DNA of 64,000 bases from assembly GCF_018135625.1 (NCBI RefSeq), contig NZ_CP073078.1:4806501-4870500 (forward strand), read 5' to 3'. A program made the translations under genes and the position numbers. The notes under the pieces are model-generated. The model saw only the letters and a program-made list of their open reading frames with translations, made no database searches and was not told where the DNA came from. The stretch comes from Phenylobacterium montanum. GTDB taxonomy: Bacteria; Pseudomonadota; Alphaproteobacteria; Caulobacterales; Caulobacteraceae. Positions 25,335 to 33,416 of this stretch are shown here, one piece after another (position 1 is the first letter of the stretch; each line of letters starts with the position of its first letter).

Positions 25335-26471
25335 ATGGCCGTTTTGACTGAAGAACAGAGCATGCTGCGCGACGCCGCCCGCACCTGGGTGCAGGACAAG
25401 TCGCCGGTGACCGCCTTCCGCAAGGTGCGCGATTCGGGCTCGGAGATCGGCTACGACCCGGCGGTGTTCGCCGAGATGGCCGAGATGGGCTGGACCGGGG
25501 TGATCATCCCGGAGGAATATGGCGGGTCCGACTTCGGCTACCTCAGCCTGGGCTTGGTGCTGGAAGAGACCGGCAAGACCCTGACCGCCTCGCCGCTGCT
25601 GTCCAGCGCGCTGGCCGCCGCCAGCGCCATCATCCTCGGGGGCAACGACGCCCAGAAGGGCGCCTGGCTGCCCAAGATCGCCTCAGGCGAACTGGTGGCC
25701 ACGCTCGCAGTCGACGAGGGCGCGCACCATGCGCCGGAGAAGATCGCCCTGAAGGCGGAAAAGAGCGGCGCAGGCTGGACCCTGACCGGTGAGAAGAGCT
25801 TTGTGCTGGAAGGCCCGAGCGCCGGCCTGTTCGTGGTCGCCGCCCGCAGCGCCGGCAAACCGGGCGAGACCGACGGCATCACCCTGTTCCTGGTCCCCGG
25901 CGACGCCGCCGGACTGACCCGGCACGCGCGCAAGCTGGCCGACAGCCGCGGCTGCGCGGCCCTGAGCTTCGACAAGGTGCAGGTCGGCGACGACGCAGTG
26001 CTGGGCGAGGCCGGCAAGGGCTGGGAGCTTCTGGAAAAGACCCTGGACCGCGCTCGCGCGGGGCTTTGCGCCGAGATGCTGGGCGCGGCTGTCCAGGCCT
26101 TCGAGACCACCCTCGACTACCTGAAGACCCGCGTGCAGTTCGGCCAGCTGATCGGCAGCTTCCAGGCCCTGCAGCACCGCGCGGCCAAGATGTTCACCGA
26201 GCTGGAGCTGACCCGCTCGTGCGTCGAGGCGGCCCTGGACGCCATCGACCACAACTCGCCCGACGTGCCGGAACTGGCTTCCCTGGCCAAGGCGCGCACG
26301 GGCGACACCCTGCACCTGGTCTCCAACGAGATGGTGCAGATGCACGGCGGCATCGGCATGACCGACGCGCACGATGCGGGCCTCTATCTCAAGCGCGCCC
26401 GCGCCTGCGAGGCGGCCTATGGCGGCCAGAGCTATCACCGCGACCGCTATGCGCGGCTCAACGGGTATTGA
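25335..26471 (+). CDS. Acyl-CoA dehydrogenase, probable partner subunit (third of three)
   Basis: A 378-residue, more divergent acyl-CoA dehydrogenase: IIPEEYGGSDFGYLSLGLVLEETG, CAEMLGAAVQAFETTLDYLKTRVQFGQLIGSFQALQHR, EMVQMHGGIGMTDAHD. At the isovaleryl-type catalytic position it has aspartate (D238 in TLDRARAGLC), and its C-terminus (AAYGGQSYHRDRYA) lacks the usual glutamate. Known steroid-degrading enzymes pair a catalytic and a degenerate subunit in an alpha2beta2 complex; this may be the degenerate partner. It begins 22 bases after the second gene, so they are co-transcribed. Substrate unknown. Confidence 0.88.
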   Translation: MAVLTEEQSMLRDAARTWVQDKSPVTAFRKVRDSGSEIGYDPAVFAEMAEMGWTGVIIPEEYGGSDFGYLSLGLVLEETGKTLTASPLLSSALAAASAIILGGNDAQKGAWLPKIASGELVATLAVDEGAHHAPEKIALKAEKSGAGWTLTGEKSFVLEGPSAGLFVVAARSAGKPGETDGITLFLVPGDAAGLTRHARKLADSRGCAALSFDKVQVGDDAVLGEAGKGWELLEKTLDRARAGLCAEMLGAAVQAFETTLDYLKTRVQFGQLIGSFQALQHRAAKMFTELELTRSCVEAALDAIDHNSPDVPELASLAKARTGDTLHLVSNEMVQMHGGIGMTDAHDAGLYLKRARACEAAYGGQSYHRDRYARLNGY

Positions 26472-26604
26472 AGGCGTCGCCCGTTCTGGGCGCCAAATTG
26501 AGCGCTGAGACAAGCGTCACTTGATTGATCGCCCCCCGGTCGGGGACTAAGGTCTCGGATAACCGTGAAATCCGAGAGTTCCGTCCCAAACCGGGGGGTT
26601 GATC

Positions 26605-27561
26605 ATGCTGAAGTTGGTTCGTGCAGCCGTGGCGCTGGGCGCCGTGGCGAGTCTCGCCGTTTCCAGTCCCGCCTTCGCCCAGTACGGCATGGACAAGAAG
26701 AAACCGGAGGGAACGCCGGAGCTGCCGCACTGCGACAAGCCGCTCGGCACCGCGGCGGTTCAGGAGCCGCAGACCCGCTGGTGGATCAGCATGGGCCTGG
26801 GCAGTCCCGAAGTGCTGCTGAAGCTGTTTGCGGCCAAGTCCGGCTGCCTGCGCATGGTCGATCGCAACGGCGGCCTCGCCATGCACAGCGCCGAGGAGGG
26901 CCTGGCCCAGTCGGGCGAGTTGCGGCGCAATTCCAATGTCGGCCGTGGCCAGGTGGCTGCGGCGGACTATTTCATCATCCCCGACATCGCCAACGCCAAC
27001 TCCAATTCCGGCGGCAACGCCCTCGGCGCGGTGGCCGGCAGCTTCCTGCCCGGCGGCTTCGGCGCCCTGGCCGGCTCGATCCGCACCAAGAAGGCCGAGG
27101 CCCAGACCCTGATCACCCTGGTCAACGCCCGCACCACCGAGCAGCTCTATGTGGCGGAAGGCACGGCGCAGAAGACCGACATCTCGTTCGGCGCCGGCGG
27201 CGGAGGCGGCGGCTGGAGCGGCTTTGCGGCCGCGGCCGGCGGCGGCTACTCCAACACCGACGAAGGCAAGGTGATCAGCGCCGCCTATTTCAACGCCTTC
27301 GTCGACCTGGTGCGCTACATGCAGAGCAACGCCGCGCCGGAGCCTGGCTCGGCCTCGGCCAGCGCCGGCGTCCAGGCCTATACCGCGACCAAGCCGGTCA
27401 CCCTGCGCTCGCGTCCCTCGCCCCAGGCCAAGGCGGTGCGCACCTTCGCGCCCGGCGACCTCGTCTATCCCACCGGCCAGAAGCAGGGTGTCTGGTGGGA
27501 GGCCGACGACGAGAACGGCAACCGTGGCTGGGTGATGTCGACGGCGATCTCGCCGCGGTAG
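26605..27561 (+). CDS. Secreted protein with a CsgG-like middle region and C-terminal SH3 domain
   Basis: A 318-residue protein with a clear Sec signal peptide (MLKLVRAAVALGAVASLAVS, cleavage after AFA). The middle part (DYFIIPDIANANSNSGG, then KKAEAQTLITLVNARTTEQLYVAEGTAQKTDISFGAG and a glycine-rich stretch) resembles curli-secretion CsgG-type lipoproteins; this is a weak, by-eye match. The last ~60 residues (VTLRSRPSPQAKAVRTFAPG ... GNRGWVMSTAI) are a bacterial SH3 domain, often used for cell-wall binding. ATG 26605 follows GGGGGG. It stands alone, before a convergent enoyl-CoA hydratase gene. Confidence 0.7.
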   Translation: MLKLVRAAVALGAVASLAVSSPAFAQYGMDKKKPEGTPELPHCDKPLGTAAVQEPQTRWWISMGLGSPEVLLKLFAAKSGCLRMVDRNGGLAMHSAEEGLAQSGELRRNSNVGRGQVAAADYFIIPDIANANSNSGGNALGAVAGSFLPGGFGALAGSIRTKKAEAQTLITLVNARTTEQLYVAEGTAQKTDISFGAGGGGGGWSGFAAAAGGGYSNTDEGKVISAAYFNAFVDLVRYMQSNAAPEPGSASASAGVQAYTATKPVTLRSRPSPQAKAVRTFAPGDLVYPTGQKQGVWWEADDENGNRGWVMSTAISPR

Positions 27562-27568
27562 GACCGGC

Positions 27569-28351
27569 TCAGCCGCGCTCCACCGGGGCCTCAGCGCCGT
27601 GCCGCCCCGCGCCGGCGGCGAAGCGGGCGGCCCCCTCGCGGGTCTCGCCGGAATTGATCGTGGCCATCCCTAGGCGGAACTCGTTCAGCATGGCCGCCTC
27701 GTAGCCCATGTCCCATTGCTCGATCGCCGAGAGGCGGTCGCTCCGGAGGCAACGCTGCGGCAGGCCGGAGAGGGTCTGGGCCAGCTCCAGCGCGGCGGCG
27801 AGGGCCTGGCCCGGCTCGGCCAGGCGATTGACCAGGCCTATGCGCTCGGCCTCCTCGGCGCCCACGGGGCGGCCGGTCAGGATCAGGTCCATGGCCCGGC
27901 TCTGGCCGATCAACCGCGGCAGGCGCACCGTGCCGAGGTCGATCAGGGGCACGCCCCAGCGGCGGCAGAAGACGCCCAGCACCGCGTCGCAGGCGGCGAC
28001 GCGCAGGTCGCACCACAGGGCCAGCTCCAGCCCGCCGGCCACGGCATGGCCCTCGATGGCGGCGATCACCGGCTTGGTCAGCTTCATACGGCTACAGCCC
28101 ATGGGGCCGTCGCCATGGTCGCGGGTGACGTTGCCGCGGCCGTCGGCGACCGCCTTCAGGTCCGCGCCCGCGCAAAAGGCCCCGCCGGCGCCGGTCAGGA
28201 TGGCCACGTCCGCCTCGCGATCGGCGTCGAAACGCCGAAAGGCGGCGGCGAGCTGGGCCGCGGTCGGCCCGTCGACGGCGTTGCGGACTTCGGGCCGCTG
28301 GATCGTGACCACGGCGACGCGGCCGTTCAGCGCGTAGGTGACCTCGGACAT
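27569..28351 (-). CDS. Enoyl-CoA hydratase/isomerase family protein
   Basis: A 260-residue crotonase-fold protein starting MSEVTYALNGRVAVVTIQRP. The oxyanion-hole segments GAGGAFCAGADLKA and AIEGHAVAGGLELALWCDLRVA are intact, followed by CRRWGVPLIDLGTVRLPRLIG. Many family members hydrate enoyl-CoA in beta-oxidation; some have other roles, and the substrate cannot be read here. An upstream open extension of 49 codons runs into the repeat element at 28434-28545 and is unlikely to be coding. ATG 28351 follows GGGAG, spaced a little far. Confidence 0.87.
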   Translation of the reverse strand: MSEVTYALNGRVAVVTIQRPEVRNAVDGPTAAQLAAAFRRFDADREADVAILTGAGGAFCAGADLKAVADGRGNVTRDHGDGPMGCSRMKLTKPVIAAIEGHAVAGGLELALWCDLRVAACDAVLGVFCRRWGVPLIDLGTVRLPRLIGQSRAMDLILTGRPVGAEEAERIGLVNRLAEPGQALAAALELAQTLSGLPQRCLRSDRLSAIEQWDMGYEAAMLNEFRLGMATINSGETREGAARFAAGAGRHGAEAPVERG

Positions 28352-28433
28352 GGCGCCAGCTCCCTTGGTGTTGGTTGGAAGCAAGCTAGCGCAGGTGACC
28401 TTGGGGCGGACAAGGTTGGGGGCCGCCTCACAA

Positions 28434-28545
28434 ATTTTCCTCATCCTGAGGTGCTTGGCGCGCAGCGACGAGCCTCGAAGGACGCAGCGGCGCGGCAAAT
28501 GCGTCCTTCGAGGCCCGCTTCGCGGGCGCCTCAGGATGAGGAATT
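28434..28545. repeat. Intergenic inverted-repeat element (type 3)
   Basis: The outer arms CCTCATCCTGAGG and CCTCAGGATGAGG are complementary. Inside is a second inverted pair, GCCTCGAAGGACGC with GCGTCCTTCGAGGC, plus a small CCCGC-TTC-GCGGG-type hairpin. It fills much of the 206-base gap between gcvPB and the hydratase gene. Sequences of this kind are widespread between genes in alphaproteobacteria. No other function is evident in the gap. Confidence 0.8.
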
Positions 28546-28557
28546 GTGTTGCAGTCG

Positions 28558-30114
28558 CTACTCCGCGGCTGCGAGCGCCGGCTCTTCCGGCTTCCAGCGC
28601 AGCTTGGGCTTCCGCGCCGCCAGGGTCTCGTCCAGGCGCCGCAGCGGGGCGTGGAACGGCGCGCCCTTGAAGCGGTCCACATCGCCGGCCTTGGCCGCGC
28701 CGGCCAGCGCCAGGAGCGCATCGCAGAAGCGGTCGATCTCGGCCTTGGACTCGGTCTCGGTCGGCTCGATCAGCATGGCCCCGTGCACGACCAGGGGGAA
28801 ATACATGGTCATGGGGTGGAAGCCCTCGTCGATCATCGCCTTGGCGAAGTCGAGGGTGGAGACGTCGGTCCCCTCTAGCCAGGCGTCGTCGAACAGGGCC
28901 TCGTGCATGCAGGGGCCGTCGAACGGCGCGGTCATCACGCCCGAGAGGCGGGCCTTGATGTAGTTGGCGTTCAGCACTGCGTCCTCGGCCACCTGCCGCA
29001 GGCCGTCGGCGCCATGGCTCATCATGTAGGTCAGGGCGCGGACGAACATGCCCATCTGGCCGTGGAAGGCGGACATGCGGCCGAAGCTGGCCGAGCCTTC
29101 GACGTGCTCGACGAGGCCGAAGCCTGCCTCGCCATGCACGACCCAGGGCGTCGGCGCGTAGGGGGCCAGGGCGGCGCTCAAGACCACTGGTCCAGCGCCC
29201 GGACCGCCGCCGCCGTGTGGCGTGGAGAAGGTCTTGTGCAGGTTGATGTGCATGGCGTCGACGCCGAGGTCGGCGGGGCGCACGCGGCCGACGATGGCGT
29301 TGAAATTGGCCCCGTCGCAGTAGAAGTAGGCGCCCGCCTCATGGGTCAGGCGGGCGATCTCGACGATGTCGCGCTCGAAGAGGCCGCAGGTGTTGGGGTT
29401 GGTGACCATGATCGCGGCCACGTCCGGCCCGAGCTTGGCGGCCAGGTCGCCCAGGTCGACGCGGCCGTCCGCGGTCTGGGCGATCTCCTCCACCGCATAG
29501 CCGACGAAGGCGGCGGTGGCGGGGTTGGTGCCGTGGGCCGAGGACGGGACCAGGACGCGCTTGCGCGCATCGCCGCGGGCCTCGTGGGCGGCGCGGATGG
29601 CGAGAAGGCCGCACAGTTCACCATGAGCGCCGGCCTTGGGCGACAGGGCCACCGCCGGCATGCCGGTCAGGGTCTTCAGCCAGTGGGCCAGCTGGTCCAT
29701 CAGGGCCAGGGCGCCCTGGATGGTCGAGGCCGGCTGCAGCGGGTGCAGGTCGGCGAAGCCGGCCAGCCGCGCCATCTTCTCGTTCAGGCGCGGGTTGTGC
29801 TTCATGGTGCACGAGCCCAGCGGATAGAGCGCCAGGTCAATGGCGTGGTTCTTCTGGCTCAGGCGGACGTAGTGGCGCAGGGCCTCGGGCTCGGACAGGC
29901 CCGGCAGGCCGATCGGCGCGTTGCGGGCGAGGTCGCCGAGATCGTCGGCGCCGAGGTCAGGTTCGGCGAGATCGACGCCGGTCTTCTCCCAGCCACCGAG
30001 TTCGAAGATCAGCGGCTCATCCTGCAGGAGGCCGCGGCCGCCGGTCAGGGTGGCGGGCTGGGACTGGGCGACCGCCTCGGGCCGGGTCGGACGGCCGACA
30101 TTGAGCATGGTCAT
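28558..30114 (-). CDS. gcvPB: Glycine dehydrogenase (decarboxylating) subunit 2, P-protein beta
   Basis: A 518-residue PLP-dependent half of the split P-protein. The PLP lysine lies near residue 290 in INLHKTFSTPHGGGGPGAGP. YPLGSCTMKHNPRLNE and AHGTNPATA are the family signatures. Together with gcvPA it decarboxylates glycine and passes the aminomethyl group to the lipoyl arm of GcvH. ATG 30114 overlaps the gcvPA stop (TGATG), consistent with equal production of both subunits. It is the last gene of the operon. Confidence 0.95.
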   Translation of the reverse strand: MTMLNVGRPTRPEAVAQSQPATLTGGRGLLQDEPLIFELGGWEKTGVDLAEPDLGADDLGDLARNAPIGLPGLSEPEALRHYVRLSQKNHAIDLALYPLGSCTMKHNPRLNEKMARLAGFADLHPLQPASTIQGALALMDQLAHWLKTLTGMPAVALSPKAGAHGELCGLLAIRAAHEARGDARKRVLVPSSAHGTNPATAAFVGYAVEEIAQTADGRVDLGDLAAKLGPDVAAIMVTNPNTCGLFERDIVEIARLTHEAGAYFYCDGANFNAIVGRVRPADLGVDAMHINLHKTFSTPHGGGGPGAGPVVLSAALAPYAPTPWVVHGEAGFGLVEHVEGSASFGRMSAFHGQMGMFVRALTYMMSHGADGLRQVAEDAVLNANYIKARLSGVMTAPFDGPCMHEALFDDAWLEGTDVSTLDFAKAMIDEGFHPMTMYFPLVVHGAMLIEPTETESKAEIDRFCDALLALAGAAKAGDVDRFKGAPFHAPLRRLDETLAARKPKLRWKPEEPALAAAE

Positions 30115-31454
30115 CAGCGGGCTCCGTCGATGGCTTGGGCGAGGGCGGCGATGTCCGCGTCGGTGGTCAGTTCGGTGGCGGCGACCAGCAGCACGTCGTC
30201 CATCCCCGCGCCGGGGTTCAGGCGGGCATAGGGCACGCCGGCGATGACGCCCTGTTCGGCCAGGGCGTCGACTACCTGGGCGGCGGGCCTGGGCAGGCGC
30301 ACGGCGAACTCATTGAAGAAGCGCGGGGTCAGGACCTCGACATTGGGAATCGCGGCCAGGGCCTTGGCGGCCTTGCGGGCCTGGGCGTGGTTGACGGCGG
30401 CGAGCTTTCTCAGGCCCGCCTCGCCTAAGAGCGACATGTGGATGGTGAAGGCCAGGGCGCAGAGGCCGGAATTGGTGCAGATGTTCGAGGTGGCCTTGTC
30501 GCGGCGGATATGCTGCTCGCGGGTGGAGAGGGTCAGCACGAAGCCGCGCCGGCCCTCGGCGTCCACCGTCTCGCCGCAGAGGCGCCCGGGCGCCTGACGC
30601 ACGAACTTGTCGCGGGTGGCGAAGAGGCCGACGTAAGGGCCGCCGAAATTGAGGCCATTGCCGAACGACTGGCCCTCGGCCACGGCTATGTCGGCGCCCA
30701 TCTCGCCGGGCGACTTGAGCAGGCCGTAGGAGACGGCCTCGGTGGTCACCACGATCAGCAGCGCGCCGGCAGCGTGGGCCGCCTCGGCGATCCTGGTCAC
30801 GTCGGTGGCCGTGCCGAATACGTTCGGGGTCTGGACGACGACGCAGGCGGTTCCGGCGTCGATGGCGTCGACCACAGCGGCCTCGGCGTCGATGGCAGGG
30901 GCCTGGGCGACGATCTCGACCCCGGCCACGTGGGCCAGGGTGCGGATGGTCTGGGCGTAGTGGGGATGCAGCCCGCCCGACAGCACCGCCTTGGCCCGGC
31001 GGGTGACGCGGTGGGCCATCATCACAGCTTCGGCCGCGCCGGTGGAGCCGTCATAGAGCGAGGCGTTGGCCACCTCCATGCCGGTCAGGGCGGCGACCTG
31101 GGTCTGGAACTCGAACAGATATTGCAGCGTGCCCTGGGCGATTTCTGGCTGGTACGGGGTGTAGGAGGTGAGGAACTCCGAGCGCTGAATGATGTGGTCG
31201 ACGCTGGCCGGCACATGGTGGCGGTAGGCCCCTGCGCCGCAGAAGAACGGCCCGGCGCCGGCGGGGCGGTTCTGGCCGGCAAGGCCAGCCAGGGCGCGCT
31301 CGACCTCGATCTCGCCCTGGTGATTGGGCAGGTCGACCGTCCCGCTGCGGTGGGCCGCGGCGGGAACGTCAGCATAGAGATCGTCGATCGAAGCGGCGCC
31401 GATCACGCCCAGCATCTGGGCGCGGTCCTCAGGCGTAAGGGGCAGGTAACGCAT
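30114..31454 (-). CDS. gcvPA: Glycine dehydrogenase (decarboxylating) subunit 1, P-protein alpha
   Basis: A 446-residue protein. It has [17 protein letters not shown] at the start, [39 protein letters not shown] and [14 protein letters not shown]. These are the highly conserved stretches of the N-terminal half of the P-protein. It lies 3 bases after gcvH and is coupled to gcvPB. Length is as usual for the split form. Confidence 0.95.
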   Translation of the reverse strand: MRYLPLTPEDRAQMLGVIGAASIDDLYADVPAAAHRSGTVDLPNHQGEIEVERALAGLAGQNRPAGAGPFFCGAGAYRHHVPASVDHIIQRSEFLTSYTPYQPEIAQGTLQYLFEFQTQVAALTGMEVANASLYDGSTGAAEAVMMAHRVTRRAKAVLSGGLHPHYAQTIRTLAHVAGVEIVAQAPAIDAEAAVVDAIDAGTACVVVQTPNVFGTATDVTRIAEAAHAAGALLIVVTTEAVSYGLLKSPGEMGADIAVAEGQSFGNGLNFGGPYVGLFATRDKFVRQAPGRLCGETVDAEGRRGFVLTLSTREQHIRRDKATSNICTNSGLCALAFTIHMSLLGEAGLRKLAAVNHAQARKAAKALAAIPNVEVLTPRFFNEFAVRLPRPAAQVVDALAEQGVIAGVPYARLNPGAGMDDVLLVAATELTTDADIAALAQAIDGAR

Positions 31455-31457
31455 GGA

Positions 31458-31823
31458 TCAGAGGGTTCCGAGATAGGTTTCGTAGGCGTGGCGGTCCATC
31501 AGGCCTTCCACTTGTGACGGGTCGGCCAGCTTCAGCTTGACGAACCAGCCGGCGCCTTCCGGGTCCTGGTTGACGGTTTCGGGGTTGTCGACGAGGGCCG
31601 GATTGGCCTCGACTACCTCGCCCGCGACCGGGGCGTAGACATCCGAGGCCGCCTTGACGCTCTCGACCACCGCCAGGCCGTCGGCGGGGGCGACGGTCTT
31701 GCCCGGGTCAGGCAGGTCGACGAACACCACATCGCCCAGCTGCTCGGCGGCATAGGCGGTGATGCCGATGGTGGCGACGCCCCCATCCAGGCTGATCCAT
31801 TCGTGGTCCTTGGTGAAACGCAT
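31458..31823 (-). CDS. gcvH: Glycine cleavage system H protein
   Basis: A 121-residue lipoyl carrier. K57 in [20 protein letters not shown] is the lipoylation site. [20 protein letters not shown] at the start and [20 protein letters not shown] near the end are typical. It shuttles the aminomethyl group between the P, T and L proteins. The L protein (dihydrolipoamide dehydrogenase) is not in this window. It starts 15 bases after gcvT. Confidence 0.96.
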   Translation of the reverse strand: MRFTKDHEWISLDGGVATIGITAYAAEQLGDVVFVDLPDPGKTVAPADGLAVVESVKAASDVYAPVAGEVVEANPALVDNPETVNQDPEGAGWFVKLKLADPSQVEGLMDRHAYETYLGTL

Positions 31824-31838
31824 GGGTTCGGCCTTCCT

Positions 31839-32993
31839 TTAGGATTTGCGCAGGTAGCGGTGGGGAACGAAGGGCATGGCCACGACCTCGGCCGCCTGGG
31901 CCTTGCCGCGGACGATGACGTCGAGGCGCGTGCCGGGCGCGGACAGGGCCGGGGGCACAAAGCCCATGGCGATGGGCGCCGAGAGGCTGGGGGCGAAGCC
32001 GCCGCTGGTGACGACGCCGACCTCGTGGCCAGCGGGGTTGGCGATCGGCGCGCCCTCGCGGGCCGGGGCGCCTTGCAGCACCCTCAGGCCCACGCGGACC
32101 CGCTCCAGCTCGCCCGCGGCCTCGGCCGCCACGCGGGCGGCGCCAGGAAAATCCTGGGCCTTGAGCCGGCGCTTGGAGACGGCGAAGGCGAGCCCCGCCT
32201 CGATCGGCGAGACGGTCTCGTCGGCGTCGTGGCCGTAGAGCGGCAGGCCGGCTTCCAGGCGCAGGGAATCGCGGGCGCCCAGGCCGATCGGCCGCACACG
32301 CTCGTCGGCCAGGAGCCGGTTCCAGAAGGCTTCGGTGATGGACGCCGGGACCAGGATCTCGAACCCGTCCTCGCCGGTATAGCCGGAGCGGGAGACCACC
32401 AGGCCATGGCCCTCGTGCTCGACCCGGCGAAACTGCATGAAGCCGAGCTCGGCGCTCTCGGGCAGGATTTCGGCCAGCACGGCGCCGGCCTTGGGCCCCT
32501 GCAGGGCGATCAGGCCGCGGTCGTCGGCGCGGGTCAGGGTCGCCTTGCCGGCGGCGGCCTTTTCGAACAGCCCGAAGTCGCCGTCCTTGGTCCCCGCATT
32601 GACCACGATGTAGAGCATCCCCTGGCGGTCGGCGCGCAGGGGGCGGCCGATCATCAGGTCGTCGACCATGCCGCCCTCAGCGTTGAGCAGCAGGGTGTAG
32701 CGCAGCTGGCCGGGCTTGAGCCCCCGGACGTCGCCGCAGACCAGGGTCTCGGCGATGGCGGCGATGGCGGCGTGGTCGGCCTCAGCGTCGCCAGACTTGT
32801 CCGTCAGGGTCAGGAAGGCCGGGCCCATGTGCGAGACGTCGAAGGCGCCGGCGTGCTCGCGGGTCCACAGGTGCTCCTTCAGCACCCCGTCCTTGTACTG
32901 CACCGGCATGTCGTAGCCGGCGAAGGGGACCATGCGGGCGCCGGCCTCGATGTGGGCCTGGTGCAGCGGGGTTTTCAAAAGTGGGTCGGACAA
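31839..32993 (-). CDS. gcvT: Aminomethyltransferase (glycine cleavage T protein)
   Basis: A 384-residue folate-dependent aminomethyltransferase. It opens with SDPLLKTPLHQAHIEAGARM and has FAGYDMPVQYKDG, FDVSHMGPAFLT, RSGYTGEDGFEI and ARDSLRLEAGLPLYGHD. I choose TTG 32993: GGAG lies 6 bases before it and the protein then begins at the usual family position. A GTG at 33038 would add 15 residues but would make the leader hairpin at 33014-33028 coding. It is the first gene of the gcv operon, directly behind the glycine riboswitch. Confidence 0.9.
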   Translation of the reverse strand: MSDPLLKTPLHQAHIEAGARMVPFAGYDMPVQYKDGVLKEHLWTREHAGAFDVSHMGPAFLTLTDKSGDAEADHAAIAAIAETLVCGDVRGLKPGQLRYTLLLNAEGGMVDDLMIGRPLRADRQGMLYIVVNAGTKDGDFGLFEKAAAGKATLTRADDRGLIALQGPKAGAVLAEILPESAELGFMQFRRVEHEGHGLVVSRSGYTGEDGFEILVPASITEAFWNRLLADERVRPIGLGARDSLRLEAGLPLYGHDADETVSPIEAGLAFAVSKRRLKAQDFPGAARVAAEAAGELERVRVGLRVLQGAPAREGAPIANPAGHEVGVVTSGGFAPSLSAPIAMGFVPPALSAPGTRLDVIVRGKAQAAEVVAMPFVPHRYLRKS

Positions 32994-33013
32994 GGTCAAC
33001 TCCGGCGTGAGGA

Positions 33014-33028
33014 GCGGCCGTCGGCCGC
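33014..33028 (-). other. Hairpin between the glycine riboswitch and gcvT
   Basis: GCGGCC-GTC-GGCCGC is a perfect 6-base-pair stem. It lies just after the second aptamer and about 10 bases before the Shine-Dalgarno sequence of the TTG start. It may belong to the switch that exposes or hides the gcvT ribosome-binding site. No U-run follows, so it is not an intrinsic terminator. Confidence 0.45.
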
Positions 33029-33045
33029 CCAGGTTCACGCCCCCG

Positions 33046-33236
33046 CTGTCCTTAAGCCTGAGAGATTCCGGGCCGGTCTCGAAAGACCCTCCCTTGCTCC
33101 GTCGGCGAGCCCTGGGTTACAGGGCTGCTTTCCAGCGTCCGATGGCTTTCGCGGTCCTTTTGCCTGAGCGTTTCCGGGGCGGTTGCGCCTTCGGCTCCGG
33201 CTGAGTCGCCGGTCTCTCCCGCGAGAGTCGGGCGGA
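33046..33236 (-). promoter_or_regulatory. Tandem glycine riboswitch
   Basis: Two glycine aptamers are visible in series on the minus strand. The first has GGGAGAGACC, GCCGAAGGCGCAACCGCCCC, GGAAACGCTCAGGCAAAAGG. The second has GACGCTGGAAAGCAG, GCCGACGGAGCAAGGG, GGAATCTCTCAGGCTTAAGG. The CTCAGGC(A/T)-AAGGAC endings are the family hallmark. It precedes gcvT. Glycine binding normally turns this operon on. A TTGACT at 33259-33264 on the minus strand gives a likely -35 for its promoter. Confidence 0.93.
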
Positions 33237-33416
33237 ACCTGACGAAGCGGGCCGCCAGAGTCAACCGCCGACGACGCTGTAGACCAACAAAGATGTCCGT
33301 TCTGTTCAAGCAAGCGCAGGACGCGCCGAGAGCTGCCCGTTGCGGCTTCGCAGGATCGTCATACCCTTGAGGCGTTGTAGCGGATTGCGATTCGCCATGC
33401 CCGATCGCCAAGGCCC

